Positions 33,187-40,824 of a DNA stretch of 64,000 nt are shown here, piece after piece. Origin of the DNA: Loktanella sp. Alg231-35 (GTDB lineage Bacteria; Pseudomonadota; Alphaproteobacteria; Rhodobacterales; Rhodobacteraceae); assembly GCF_900143545.1 (NCBI RefSeq), contig NZ_FREV01000008.1, forward strand, positions 120,832-184,831, in the 5' to 3' direction. Both the position numbers and the translations under genes were made by a program. Each line of letters starts with the position of its first letter. Positions within the stretch are counted from its first letter, which is position 1. Under the pieces are notes generated by a model, which saw only the letters and a program-made list of their open reading frames with translations, was not told the origin of the DNA and searched no databases.

Positions 33187-33603
33187 TCAGTGCTCCCTCT
33201 CACAAAGTTCATGATCAGCCAGAGACGCCAAGACATAGCAGTCTTCAGAAACGCCGTGCCCATCACATCCCTTCGAAATTCGCGTGAGTTCCTTTTCCAA
33301 AAGCTTGAGCCGTTTGATTTTCGCGCGAACATCTGCAAGCTGCGAAACAGCAATGTCTGTTGCGGCCTCGCACGATCTGTCTGGATGATCCTGTAACTCG
33401 ATGAGCGATGATATCGCCTCAATCGAAAATCCCAGATCACGAGCGTGACGAATGAAACTCAGTCGTTCCAATCCTTCCTTATCGTAGCGTCTTTGGTTGC
33501 CACTCGTGCGCTCGGCTTCTGCCAAAAGTCCCATTTCTTCATAGTAACGAATGGTTGGAACCTTGACCTTTGTGCGTTTTGAAAGCTCGCCGATAGAAAA
33601 CAT
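33187..33603 (-). CDS. MerR-family metal regulator
   Basis: A 138-residue regulator starting MFSIGELSKRTKVKVPTIRY. The DNA-binding domain (YYEEMGLLAEAERTSGNQRR) and long dimer helix are normal. Cysteines in RSCEAA, KGCDG and EDCYVL fit a Cd/Zn/Pb-type sensor (CadR/ZntR/PbrR branch). It lies divergent to the CDF transporter, with a 19-base-spacer promoter between, and should activate that gene. Confidence 0.8.
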   Translation of the reverse strand: MFSIGELSKRTKVKVPTIRYYEEMGLLAEAERTSGNQRRYDKEGLERLSFIRHARDLGFSIEAISSLIELQDHPDRSCEAATDIAVSQLADVRAKIKRLKLLEKELTRISKGCDGHGVSEDCYVLASLADHELCEREH

Positions 33604-33614
33604 GAAGAAACCTC

Positions 33615-33645
33615 TTGAACCTCTAGTCACTAGAGACATTACACT
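33615..33645 (+). promoter_or_regulatory. MerR-type promoter of the CDF gene
   Basis: TTGAAC (33615-33620) and TACACT (33640-33645) are separated by 19 bases. The dyad CTCTAGT-C-ACTAGAG (33621-33635) fills the spacer. This is the classical DNA-distortion promoter of MerR regulators. Confidence 0.75.
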
Positions 33646-33677
33646 ATCATCAACGTAAGATGAAAGAGGATTCACCC

Positions 33678-34313
33678 ATGTCAGGTTGCTGCGGACACGT
33701 CGCCAAGTTTGACGGCGTATCAGACGATTACAAGCGAAGGCTTTGGATCGTCATTGCATTGAACGCGACGATGTTCGCAGTTGAAATGACGGCTGGCCAT
33801 TTGGCGAAGTCACAGGCGTTGCAAGCCGACGCTCTCGACTTTGCGGGTGATGCAATGACCTATGGCATTTCTCTGGCCGTCATTGGTGCCTCTCTTCGCG
33901 CCCGTACCAATGCCGCGCTGTTCAAGGGGTTTAGCCTCTTGTTGATGGGACTTTGGGTCTTCGGATCGACTATCTACCGCGTATTTTATGTCGGAGTTCC
34001 CACAGCCGAGATCATGGGTGCAGTAGGCTTTCTGGCATTGCTCACCAACCTTGCCAGTGTATTTTTGTTGGTGCGCTACAAAGACGGTGACGCCAACGTC
34101 CGTTCAGTTTGGCTATGCTCGCGCAATGACGCCATCGGCAACGTCGCTGTCATGTTCGCTGCCTTGGGCGTCTGGGGCACTGCAACAGGCTGGCCAGATT
34201 TGATCGTGGCAACAATCATGGCAGGACTATTTCTGTCGTCAGCGTTCCAGATCGTGCGCCAAGCCATCGCGGAGCGGCGTGAAATGATCGACCACAAACA
34301 CGCAGAGGTATGA
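33678..34313 (+). CDS. cation diffusion facilitator family transporter
   Basis: A 211-residue protein with six hydrophobic segments. The second segment carries ALQADALDFAGDAMTYGI, with Asp pairs like the CDF Zn site (HxxxD/DxxxD type), and the fifth has CSRNDAIGNVAV. It should export Zn, Cd or Co by proton antiport. It begins MSGCCGHVAKFD, a possible metal-binding head. ATG 33678 is preferred because AAAGAGG lies before it; ATG 33660 is possible. It overlaps the next gene by ATGA. Confidence 0.8.
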   Translation: MSGCCGHVAKFDGVSDDYKRRLWIVIALNATMFAVEMTAGHLAKSQALQADALDFAGDAMTYGISLAVIGASLRARTNAALFKGFSLLLMGLWVFGSTIYRVFYVGVPTAEIMGAVGFLALLTNLASVFLLVRYKDGDANVRSVWLCSRNDAIGNVAVMFAALGVWGTATGWPDLIVATIMAGLFLSSAFQIVRQAIAERREMIDHKHAEV

Positions 34314-34861
34314 TGCATAGTCTGCTGATTTTTCTAGGTCTGGGGGTTGCCGCTATGACCCTTGCAGCGATCCTCTGGTCGATTGCCTTTCCTGCGCGGC
34401 GGATATGGCCGCCCAAGCGCTACACCACACTCACGCCTTTCCTTGTCTGGATTCCCACATTCACGCTGTTTGGGGCTCTCATACTGCTTGGGGTCTGGGG
34501 CTGGGGTGATCTTGCCATTCCAAGTTGGGTGCGGTTTGGCGTCGGCCTGCCGCTCATCCTGATCGGCAACATTGTGGTATGGATGGAAGTCTCACATTTC
34601 GGGGTGCCGCAGACAGGTGGAGCCAAAGGCACCCTGCGCACCGAAGGCATGTATCGCTACTCGCGGAACCCGCAGTATATGGCTGACATTGGTATCGTCG
34701 GTGGCTGGATGATCTTGTCAGCGGCGCTGTGGGCAATGGTAGTCGGATTGGCTGGAATAGCAGTGCTTATTGCCGCACCGTTTTCCGAGGAGCCATGGCT
34801 CAAAGATCAGTACGGAAGCGCGTTTGAACAGTACGCGTCACGTGTGGGGAGGTTCTTCTGA
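34310..34861 (+). CDS. isoprenylcysteine carboxyl methyltransferase-family membrane protein
   Basis: A 183-residue protein with four or five membrane segments. The C-terminal half shows the ICMT/PEMT signature: GMYRYSRNPQYMADIGIVGG and, near the end, EEPWLKDQYGSAFEQYASRV. These residues bind S-adenosylmethionine and methylate lipids or thiol compounds. It is coupled to the CDF transporter (ATGA). ICMT-like genes occur often next to metal exporters; their role there is not known. Confidence 0.8.
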   Translation: MMHSLLIFLGLGVAAMTLAAILWSIAFPARRIWPPKRYTTLTPFLVWIPTFTLFGALILLGVWGWGDLAIPSWVRFGVGLPLILIGNIVVWMEVSHFGVPQTGGAKGTLRTEGMYRYSRNPQYMADIGIVGGWMILSAALWAMVVGLAGIAVLIAAPFSEEPWLKDQYGSAFEQYASRVGRFF

Positions 34862-34922
34862 GGTACGCAACGAGCCAAAGTCGGATTGCGACTGACACCA
34901 AAAATGTAACAACGCTAAAAAG

Positions 34923-35360
34923 CTAGGCAGGCATTCCATCAGCTGTCGGGAGACTGGGGTCCATTTGATCCCAAGGCTGTGCGCTCTTCACGTAAATGTC
35001 ACGGCTTGGCTGGTACCAACTCGGATCATCCAAACTTCCCGCGAACAAGATCATTGCTCCTTCGCTTGCCTTGTTGATCAGAAACAGCGGTGATCCACAT
35101 TCAGAGCAGAAACCGCGAAGCATTGCATGGCCGCGATCAGCTTGGCGCTCGAACCACTTTGGTTCACCTTTCTCAAGCCTGAAATCAGTCTGTTTCACTA
35201 GCACAGCTGGAAAATAGGCACTTCCAGTGGCCTGCTGGCAATCGCGGCAATGGCAGTTACCCATGTAGCGGGCAACACCTTCGGATTTGTATCGGACCGC
35301 TCCACACGAGCACCCGCCGGAAAACTGCTCAGGCAACGTGATCTTTCCTCTCCAGTTCAT
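34923..35360 (-). CDS. GFA family (glutathione-dependent formaldehyde-activating enzyme-like)
   Basis: A 145-residue zinc protein. SGGCSCGAVRY, NCHCRDCQQATGSAY and FCSECGSPLF give the seven cysteines of the GFA fold that binds two zinc ions. ATG 35360 (MNWRGKITLP) fits the family; a TTG 18 bases upstream is less likely. GFA members act on S-hydroxymethyl glutathione or simply bind thiols; the substrate here is open. It is between the CDF and copper genes without operon ties. Confidence 0.8.
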   Translation of the reverse strand: MNWRGKITLPEQFSGGCSCGAVRYKSEGVARYMGNCHCRDCQQATGSAYFPAVLVKQTDFRLEKGEPKWFERQADRGHAMLRGFCSECGSPLFLINKASEGAMILFAGSLDDPSWYQPSRDIYVKSAQPWDQMDPSLPTADGMPA

Positions 35361-35465
35361 TTTAGGAAGGAGAACCAACTACGCAACAACTCATAGTCCT
35401 TATCTACCTGGTTTCTGTAGGGCAACGAAAGTCCGCTATCTGAAAATGGGTATTTGCGTCTAGGT

Positions 35466-36008
35466 TCATGTCTCATCGTCCCGTCGACGCTTCGCAAGTT
35501 CGCGATAAAGAGCGGGTGGCGTCACCCCAATCCAATCGGCGACGTGCACCCACCCGCCTTCTTTTGGAGGTCCATTAAGTTCGAGATAGGCATCCAACCG
35601 ATCTGTTACCTTTCGAAAACGCATGATCTCAATGCGCGTCCGGAGTGCCTGAAGTTCTTTGGTCGTTCGCTCCAATGCCCTCACTGAAAGTTGTTTCCCC
35701 GAAGAACCGTTCTCAAAGTCCTTCAGAAGCTGCGCCTTAGGTATGGCCGAAACCTTTGTCGTCCGATCCGTGACCGCATCGCAGTGGTACTGATCTGCAA
35801 ACAAGGACGCTTCAGCGACCAGATCGCCCCCATTGGCGATATGCAATGTGAGAAGCCCGCCATCTTTCAGAGCACGGCGAAGGAGCACATGGCCTTCTCT
35901 TACAAGGAAGGCCATTTCAACCTTATCGTTACGCCGAAAAAGATACTCGCCTGCGTCTAGTGTTCGAACAGATGAGGCTTCGAATGAAGTGAGCCAATGA
36001 TCTAACAT
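35466..36008 (-). CDS. Crp/Fnr-family transcriptional regulator
   Basis: A 180-residue regulator. Residues 15-110 form a cyclic-nucleotide-binding-like beta barrel (LDAGEYLFRRNDKVEMAFLV, GDLVAEASLFADQYHCDA), followed by the dimer helix and a short winged helix (VADWIGVTPPALYRELAKRR). There is no Fnr cysteine cluster, and the usual cAMP Arg motif is not clear. Its start codon lies inside the palindrome at 36004-36023, so it probably represses itself and controls the divergent copper-type genes. Confidence 0.8.
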   Translation of the reverse strand: MLDHWLTSFEASSVRTLDAGEYLFRRNDKVEMAFLVREGHVLLRRALKDGGLLTLHIANGGDLVAEASLFADQYHCDAVTDRTTKVSAIPKAQLLKDFENGSSGKQLSVRALERTTKELQALRTRIEIMRFRKVTDRLDAYLELNGPPKEGGWVHVADWIGVTPPALYRELAKRRRDDET

Positions 36009-36023
36009 GATTTATATCATGTT
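36004..36023. promoter_or_regulatory. palindromic operator between the Crp-like gene and the copper cluster
   Basis: AACATGAT-TTAT-ATCATGTT: perfect 8-base arms and a 4-base centre. Size and symmetry fit a Crp/Fnr dimer site. It covers the start codon of the regulator at 35466-36008 (minus). Confidence 0.65.
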
Positions 36024-36085
36024 TCATGTTGCTCATCATATGCAATGTCTTTGCGCAAATACCGGATCAAACAAGGATTTCAAAC

Positions 36086-36682
36086 ATGACAACCAAGCGC
36101 TTCGCATTTCTCATGCTGTTCTTGCCCACCTTTGCCTTTGCTCAAAACCACTCTGGAAACCACGGCTCAGCTCCATCGGACTATGCAGGACAAGAAACGC
36201 GCCTTATCAAATCCCTTTCTGAGGACGACTTGGAAGAGATCGCACGTGGCGGCGGTTGGGGTCTTGCACGCGCCGCCGAGCTAAATGGCGTTCCCGGACC
36301 AACGCATCTCCTTGAGCTTGCCGATGAAATCGGTCTGACCGAAAAGCAGCGCGACGACATCGAGGTGATCCGGGTGCAGATGCGGGCAGACGCCATAACT
36401 GCTGGGGAGCGGTTCGTCGCGGCGGAACAATCGCTGGACGAAGCTTTTCAACTTGGTGCGCCGGATGCGGGGACACTTGAGCGGCTGGTGGCGGAAGCAG
36501 GTGAGGCGCGGGCAGACTTGCGCCTAGTTCACCTCAACGCGCACCTGCTGACTTTGCCATTGCTGACTGACACTCAAGTGACCCAGTATTCGGTGCTGCG
36601 CGGCTACTCAGATGACCCATGTGACGCCGTTCCTGACGGGCATGATCCGGAGATGTGGCGCAACCATAATGGGTGCAACTAG
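36086..36682 (+). CDS. periplasmic LTxxQ-type heavy-metal sensor protein (Spy/CpxP-like)
   Basis: A 198-residue secreted protein. ATG 36086 follows AAGGA by 8 bases and gives a clean signal peptide (MTTKRFAFLMLFLPTFAFA, cut before QN). Mature sequence contains LADEIGLTEKQRDDIEVIR and later LPLLTDTQVTQYSVLR, two LTxxQ motifs of the Spy/CpxP/ZraP fold. The C-terminus has Cys and His pairs (DPCDAVPDGHDPEMWRNHNG). It likely binds copper or damaged proteins in the periplasm. Confidence 0.75.
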   Translation: MTTKRFAFLMLFLPTFAFAQNHSGNHGSAPSDYAGQETRLIKSLSEDDLEEIARGGGWGLARAAELNGVPGPTHLLELADEIGLTEKQRDDIEVIRVQMRADAITAGERFVAAEQSLDEAFQLGAPDAGTLERLVAEAGEARADLRLVHLNAHLLTLPLLTDTQVTQYSVLRGYSDDPCDAVPDGHDPEMWRNHNGCN

Positions 36683-36723
36683 GTTGTCCAACGGCGACAC
36701 ATCCTCGTGACTTGTCAAAACAA

Positions 36724-36741
36724 TATACCCCCAGTAGGTAT
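36724..36741. promoter_or_regulatory. CsoR-like operator half-conserved, upstream of 36747
   Basis: TATACCCCCAGTAGGTAT resembles the TACCC/GGGTA dyad at 39652-39670, though one arm is imperfect. It lies directly before the start at 36747 and could put this operon under CsoR. Confidence 0.4.
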
Positions 36742-36746
36742 TTGGT

Positions 36747-37082
36747 ATGTTTCGCTTAGTGCTGTCGATCATTCTTGTTGTTGCGTTCGCCGGTGCTTCC
36801 ACCGCGTCTGTTATGCATGGCTTGAACTATGGACCGGATCACGCTGATCACCACGCCGAAATGACAGAAAACGATCTGGTGGCTGATGCAGAGAAGGCGC
36901 TTGCGGACTGCTGTGATACCACGGGCGGCATGGGATCAACGCCCTGTTTTGGTGATCTTGTAGTCACGGCGGCGATTTTGCCAGTTAGTCCCTCACGCGA
37001 AATGGTCATTGGTGTGCTTTATGCCGATTTCGAGTTCTCGAACCTAACACGGGCTGTTCCGACCGGTCCTCCGAAAGTTTGA
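36747..37082 (+). CDS. small periplasmic protein of the copper cluster
   Basis: A 111-residue protein with a signal peptide (MFRLVLSIILVVAFAGASTA) and a His-rich mature start (GPDHADHHAEM) followed by CCDTTGGMGSTPCFG. The His cluster and three cysteines suggest metal binding. I recognise no named family; DUF2946-like copper-cluster proteins are similar in size and layout. First gene of the plus-strand run to CopD. Confidence 0.6.
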   Translation: MFRLVLSIILVVAFAGASTASVMHGLNYGPDHADHHAEMTENDLVADAEKALADCCDTTGGMGSTPCFGDLVVTAAILPVSPSREMVIGVLYADFEFSNLTRAVPTGPPKV

Positions 37083-37140
37083 ACGGTAACGGGCGCTTGT
37101 CCGCAATCCATTCAACTTTCAAATCAAAGGACCGACAGAC

Positions 37141-37608
37141 ATGATCACACGTCGTCACTTCACCAATCTTTCCGCAGCGGCTCTTGTCGTGGCCGCTCTT
37201 CCTGCGCGCGCAGGTACGCCTATGCACGTTCTCGCCTCTCCCGGGTGCGGATGCTGTCACGCATGGGCCGATTTGGCCCGCGCGCGCGGCTACGCTGTCA
37301 CTGTCGCGGAGCTGACCGACCCCGAGGCGCAGAAGTCAGAACGCGGCATACCGCTTGAACTGGCATCCTGTCACACCATTGAAGCGGATGGATATGTCTT
37401 CGAAGGGCATGTTCCGTTTGAAGCATTGGAAGCAGTCCTACAGGATCGCCCAGACGTCACCGGGCTTGCCGTTCCGGGCATGCCGATGGGTTCCCCCGGC
37501 ATGGGAGATGATCCGTCCGCCCGTTACGACGTTATTGCATTTGGCGGAGAGGCGGGCACCGGAACGGTGTACTACCGAGCTGGTACTGCACAGCCCTTCG
37601 ACACGTGA
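37141..37608 (+). CDS. DUF411 metal-binding protein
   Basis: A 155-residue protein with a signal sequence starting MITRRHFTNLSAAALVVAAL (Tat-like RR). ASPGCGCCHAWADLARARGY is the DUF411 metal site, followed by LASCHTIEADGYVFEGHVP with the conserved SCHT and EGH blocks and GLAVPGMPMGSPGM, a Met-rich copper-like loop. It probably hands copper to or from partners in the periplasm. It overlaps the cytochrome c gene by one base. Confidence 0.85.
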   Translation: MITRRHFTNLSAAALVVAALPARAGTPMHVLASPGCGCCHAWADLARARGYAVTVAELTDPEAQKSERGIPLELASCHTIEADGYVFEGHVPFEALEAVLQDRPDVTGLAVPGMPMGSPGMGDDPSARYDVIAFGGEAGTGTVYYRAGTAQPFDT

Positions 37609-38072
37609 TGGCAAGTCGCAAGGCAGTTCTTATGACCGGCGGGCTCGCGCTCGCCGGTTTCGCCGCCGCCTTTGTCATGGCCCAACCCTCCGATGGGGTC
37701 GGTCTGTTGTCACCTGATGACCTTGAAGTGGTCGCCCTTGGTCAGGGCATCTACGTGGCTCAATGTGCTGCGTGCCACGGGGCGCGCCTCGAAGGGCAAC
37801 CGAACTGGCGGACGCGGGGCGAAGATGGTTTGCTACCAGCACCGCCGCATGACGCGACCGGGCACACGTGGCACCACGACGATGAAACGCTCTTCACCCT
37901 AACCAAATATGGGCTTGCCGGACTGATGGAGAATGCACCCCCATCCGGTATGCCTGTCTATGAAGAAGTGCTCAGCGATGAAGAGATCATTGCCGTGCTA
38001 TCCTTCATTAAATCAACCTGGCCCAGTGATATTCGAGAGCATCACGACAGACTCAATTCCCAGTCCGAATAA
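37608..38072 (+). CDS. class I cytochrome c
   Basis: A 154-residue exported mono-heme protein. The signal anchor is SRKAVLMTGGLALAGFAAAF; the heme site is CAACH in YVAQCAACHGARLEGQPNW; the distal ligand is the Met of PPSGMPVYEEVLSDEE. It should carry electrons in the periplasm. Start ATG 37608 overlaps the DUF411 stop (TGATG). A cytochrome within DUF411-CopC-CopD clusters is a recurrent pattern and may reoxidise copper. Confidence 0.85.
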   Translation: MASRKAVLMTGGLALAGFAAAFVMAQPSDGVGLLSPDDLEVVALGQGIYVAQCAACHGARLEGQPNWRTRGEDGLLPAPPHDATGHTWHHDDETLFTLTKYGLAGLMENAPPSGMPVYEEVLSDEEIIAVLSFIKSTWPSDIREHHDRLNSQSE

Positions 38073-38084
38073 AGGAAAATTCAG

Positions 38085-38429
38085 ATGATCAAACAATTTC
38101 TTCTTGGCTTGGCCGTCGCAATTGCTCCAATGGTTGCTGCGGCGCATTCCAAATCCGAAGCAACGACACCTGCTGATGGCGCGACTGTCACGGAAGTTTC
38201 AGAGCTTTCGATGCGGTTCGATGATCCGATGCGCATCATTTCCGTCACGCTGACTGCAACCGATGATGACATCGAAATCGAACGCGAGACCGGTATGGAA
38301 CCAACAACGGAATTCCGAGCAGTGCCATTGGAAGAGCTTGCGCCTGGAAGCTACCGTTTCGACTGGCGCGGCATGGCCTCAGACGGTCACCCGATGCAGG
38401 GTAACTTCTCTTTTACCGTCGCAGAGTGA
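38085..38429 (+). CDS. copC: copper resistance protein CopC
   Basis: A 114-residue periplasmic beta-barrel protein. Signal peptide MIKQFLLGLAVAIAPMVAAA, then AHSKSEATTPADGA with the N-terminal His ligand, and near the end ASDGHPMQGNFSFTV with the second His. These fit the Cu(II) site of CopC. It binds copper and works with CopD, whose GTG start overlaps its stop (GTGA). Confidence 0.85.
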   Translation: MIKQFLLGLAVAIAPMVAAAHSKSEATTPADGATVTEVSELSMRFDDPMRIISVTLTATDDDIEIERETGMEPTTEFRAVPLEELAPGSYRFDWRGMASDGHPMQGNFSFTVAE

Positions 38430-39304
38430 CTGGACTGGCTTCCATCGACGGTCTTGCCGCTTTAGCCATTGTGGCCAAAGCGATTGGCTATGGCGCGGCT
38501 CTGCTCGCGATGGGGGGCGTGCTGTTTTCCTTCGTCTTTGCGAAGCGCGCTGAGGTGTCTGTCTTACGCCTTGCTCGGCAGCTTGCGGTCGGTGCGGCAC
38601 TGGTTGGCCTCGCGGTCTTGGCTGCACGTTTCGGCATTCGTGCGGCACGCATATCCGGGATGGGTTTTGAGGGAGCAACGGACCCAATGATGCTCGGGTT
38701 TGTTTGGGAAAGCCCACTTGGCACCGCCGCGATTTGGCGTGGATTTGGCGAACTTGCGATACTGACGGTATTGGTCCCCCGTGTAGGGCAGTGGATTGCT
38801 TTGGTGGGCAGCCTTGCCGTAGCCATATCTTTTGCTCAGGTGGGCCACGCCCTGGGTGACCCCAGGTTGGTTCTTGCTGTCTTGATTGTTCTTCACCTAC
38901 TGACCGCAGCTTTATGGGTTGGTGCGCTTTTGCCTTTGCGCCGCGCGGCGCTTGCTCCCTCTGGCGTTGATGTGTTGCACCACTTTGGCAATGTCGCTGC
39001 TTTCGGAGTGGCCGCCCTGATCCTTGCGGGTACAGCGCTCGCGTGGCTCCTTTCAGGTTCCGTCGCTGCCCTGTTCGGAACAGCCTATGGCTTAGGGCTT
39101 TTGTTCAAAGTCGCGATTGTTGCGGTACTTCTGGGCTTTGCGGCTTTCAATAAGGTGAGGCTTGTCCCTGCTATGCGCGCCGAGAAACCTGGCGCAACAC
39201 ATGCTCTGCGCCGTTCTATTTCAGTTGAAATGCTAGCTGTTGTCCTGATCCTGTTGGCAACCGCAACGATCACGAGTGTAACCACACCACCCGTCAATCT
39301 CTAA
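38426..39304 (+). CDS. copD: copper resistance membrane protein CopD
   Basis: A 292-residue inner-membrane protein with eight hydrophobic segments. The CopD domain shows QVGHALGDPRLVLAVLIVLH, LHLLTAALWVGALLPLRRA and LLFKVAIVAVLLGFAAFNKV, with the conserved His residues. It should move copper across the inner membrane together with CopC. GTG 38426 is the start, overlapping copC. Confidence 0.85.
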   Translation: MTGLASIDGLAALAIVAKAIGYGAALLAMGGVLFSFVFAKRAEVSVLRLARQLAVGAALVGLAVLAARFGIRAARISGMGFEGATDPMMLGFVWESPLGTAAIWRGFGELAILTVLVPRVGQWIALVGSLAVAISFAQVGHALGDPRLVLAVLIVLHLLTAALWVGALLPLRRAALAPSGVDVLHHFGNVAAFGVAALILAGTALAWLLSGSVAALFGTAYGLGLLFKVAIVAVLLGFAAFNKVRLVPAMRAEKPGATHALRRSISVEMLAVVLILLATATITSVTTPPVNL

Positions 39305-39308
39305 CGAC

Positions 39309-39581
39309 CTAGCCTCGCGCCTTGTCGAGCAATTCGAGCAGTTCCGTGAATTTGGCTCGCTGATCCTCTCGGTCCCCCGATGCAAGCGCATCTTCAATGC
39401 AGTGTGATGCGTGATCATCTATCACGAGCTTCTCCACGCCCTTGAGCGCTGCCCGCACCGCTGCGATTTGCGTCAACACATCAACGCAATAGCGATCTTC
39501 CTCGACCATCCGGGCGATCCCGCGGACCTGTCCTTCAAGGCGATTGAGACGTTTTAGAGTGGCTACGCGATTGTTGTGCAT
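39309..39581 (-). CDS. csoR: CsoR-family copper-sensing repressor
   Basis: A 90-residue four-helix repressor: RLNRLEGQVRGIARMVEEDR, then YCVDVLTQIAAVRAAL and DHASHCIEDAL. The Cys, His, Cys set is the CsoR Cu(I) site (RcnR would have another N-terminal His). It lies between CopD (convergent) and the glutaredoxin-MauE gene (divergent), whose promoter carries a fitting operator at 39652-39670. Confidence 0.85.
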   Translation of the reverse strand: MHNNRVATLKRLNRLEGQVRGIARMVEEDRYCVDVLTQIAAVRAALKGVEKLVIDDHASHCIEDALASGDREDQRAKFTELLELLDKARG

Positions 39582-39651
39582 GGCCTTCTTTTCGCATGGT
39601 GGCGGAGAAAAAGTCGAGAGAACACGGGATTAAATCTCGCGGTCTTGATTA

Positions 39652-39670
39652 TATACCCTAGGGGGGTATA
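39652..39670. promoter_or_regulatory. CsoR-type operator
   Basis: TATACCCTAGGGGGGTATA: TACCC and GGGTA arms around a G-rich centre, the usual CsoR/RcnR-family site, in the divergent region between csoR and the gene starting at 39735. Confidence 0.7.
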
Positions 39671-39734
39671 TGGAGCTAAGCAGTGCAAACGCAAGCACCG
39701 CACCCGCATACGAAGCACGCAAACGGAGAAGCCA

Positions 39735-40520
39735 ATGCCTAAAGACGCACGCGATGTTGCTGAAATTGAAACAAATCCGGCTGAAGAAGCGGTTGGCAAA
39801 ACTGCTGTGCTTTACCGAATGGCCTTGCCAGATCATCTATGCCCATCCGGGCAAAAGGCGCGTTGGCTTCTCGAACGTCAGGGCTATGACGTCGATGACC
39901 GGCTGTTCCGAACCCGCGCCGAAGTGGATGCCTTCAAGGCTAAGCACGACGTCAATACGACACCCCAGGCCTGGATCGAGGGCGAACGCGTTGGTGGCTA
40001 CACAGACCTGCGCGAGAAACTAACCGGCTGGGATCCTACAGCAACAACCTATCGACCTGTGTTGTATTTGTTCGCTGTTGCAGCGCTTACCGCAGTGGCA
40101 CTTTCCATTGGATTTCTCGGAGCAATCACATGGCAGACACTTGGCTGGTTCATCTCGGTGTCGATGATCCTTCTCGGTATGCAGAAACTGCGCGATGTCG
40201 AAGGCTTTACCACGATGTTCCTCAACTACGATTTACTCGCGCGAAAATGGGTGCCTTACGCCTATATCTATCCGTTCGTAGAAACCGGCGCGGGTATCCT
40301 CATGACCGGGATGATCCTGACCTGGGTGTCCGCGCCCGCTGCGCTCCTGGTTGCGAGTATCGGAGCCATCAGCGTCTTCAAAGCCGTCTACATCGACAAA
40401 CGCGAGCTGAAATGCGCGTGCGTCGGTGGAAATTCAAACGTACCACTTGGGTTTGTAAGCCTCACCGAGAACCTGATGATGGTTGGTATGGCCGTCGTGA
40501 TGCTTTGGTTGATGATTTAA
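39735..40520 (+). CDS. glutaredoxin-like / MauE-like membrane fusion protein
   Basis: A 261-residue protein. Residues 20-100 are a glutaredoxin domain: AVLYRMALPDHLCPSGQKAR with a single-Cys CPSG site and TTPQAWIEGERVGGYTDLR with the cis-Pro and GG. Residues 110-260 have four membrane segments (DoxX/MauE type) and a CAC motif near 240 (ELKCACVGG). ATG 39735 follows CGGAGAAG. Such fusions may pass electrons or thiols across the membrane; under CsoR control this one should act in copper or thiol stress. Confidence 0.75.
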   Translation: MPKDARDVAEIETNPAEEAVGKTAVLYRMALPDHLCPSGQKARWLLERQGYDVDDRLFRTRAEVDAFKAKHDVNTTPQAWIEGERVGGYTDLREKLTGWDPTATTYRPVLYLFAVAALTAVALSIGFLGAITWQTLGWFISVSMILLGMQKLRDVEGFTTMFLNYDLLARKWVPYAYIYPFVETGAGILMTGMILTWVSAPAALLVASIGAISVFKAVYIDKRELKCACVGGNSNVPLGFVSLTENLMMVGMAVVMLWLMI

Positions 40521-40824
40521 AACTAGCGATCAGCAATCAAAGCGGGCCTTAGGATGCAGATCTGGAACGGCATCAATATCCCGCGACCTGTAATTTCGAC
40601 TCCAAAACCATGCTGCGGCATCCTGGAATGGCGGTTTCTCCCGCCGCGCGACAGCATGAGGTTTTCGCTCATGCCGCATTTTCCTCGCTGCGAGCGCACG
40701 CAGCACAAAATCATAATGGCCGAGTCGGGCTCTTCCCAGCCATTTGCCGCAATGAGCACGAACGGCCGCAATCCTGCTGGTTGTGCGGTCGCCGTTCTCA
40801 AATGGGTGCGATCAAATGCACTCT
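40521..40824. other. gene-free stretch before the second integrase
   Basis: No gene is supported here. The sequence resembles the GC-rich intergenic filler I associate with roseobacter genomes; a minus-strand frame gives HPFENGDRTTSRIAAVRA, which looks Fic-like but lacks context (see rejected items). Confidence 0.4.

Noticed and set aside
40530..40812. Minus-strand frame reading HPFENGDRTTSRIAAVRA, like a Fic active site
   Set aside because: A stop codon lies five codons upstream, no other Fic features follow, and the stretch resembles roseobacter intergenic filler. Probably chance.
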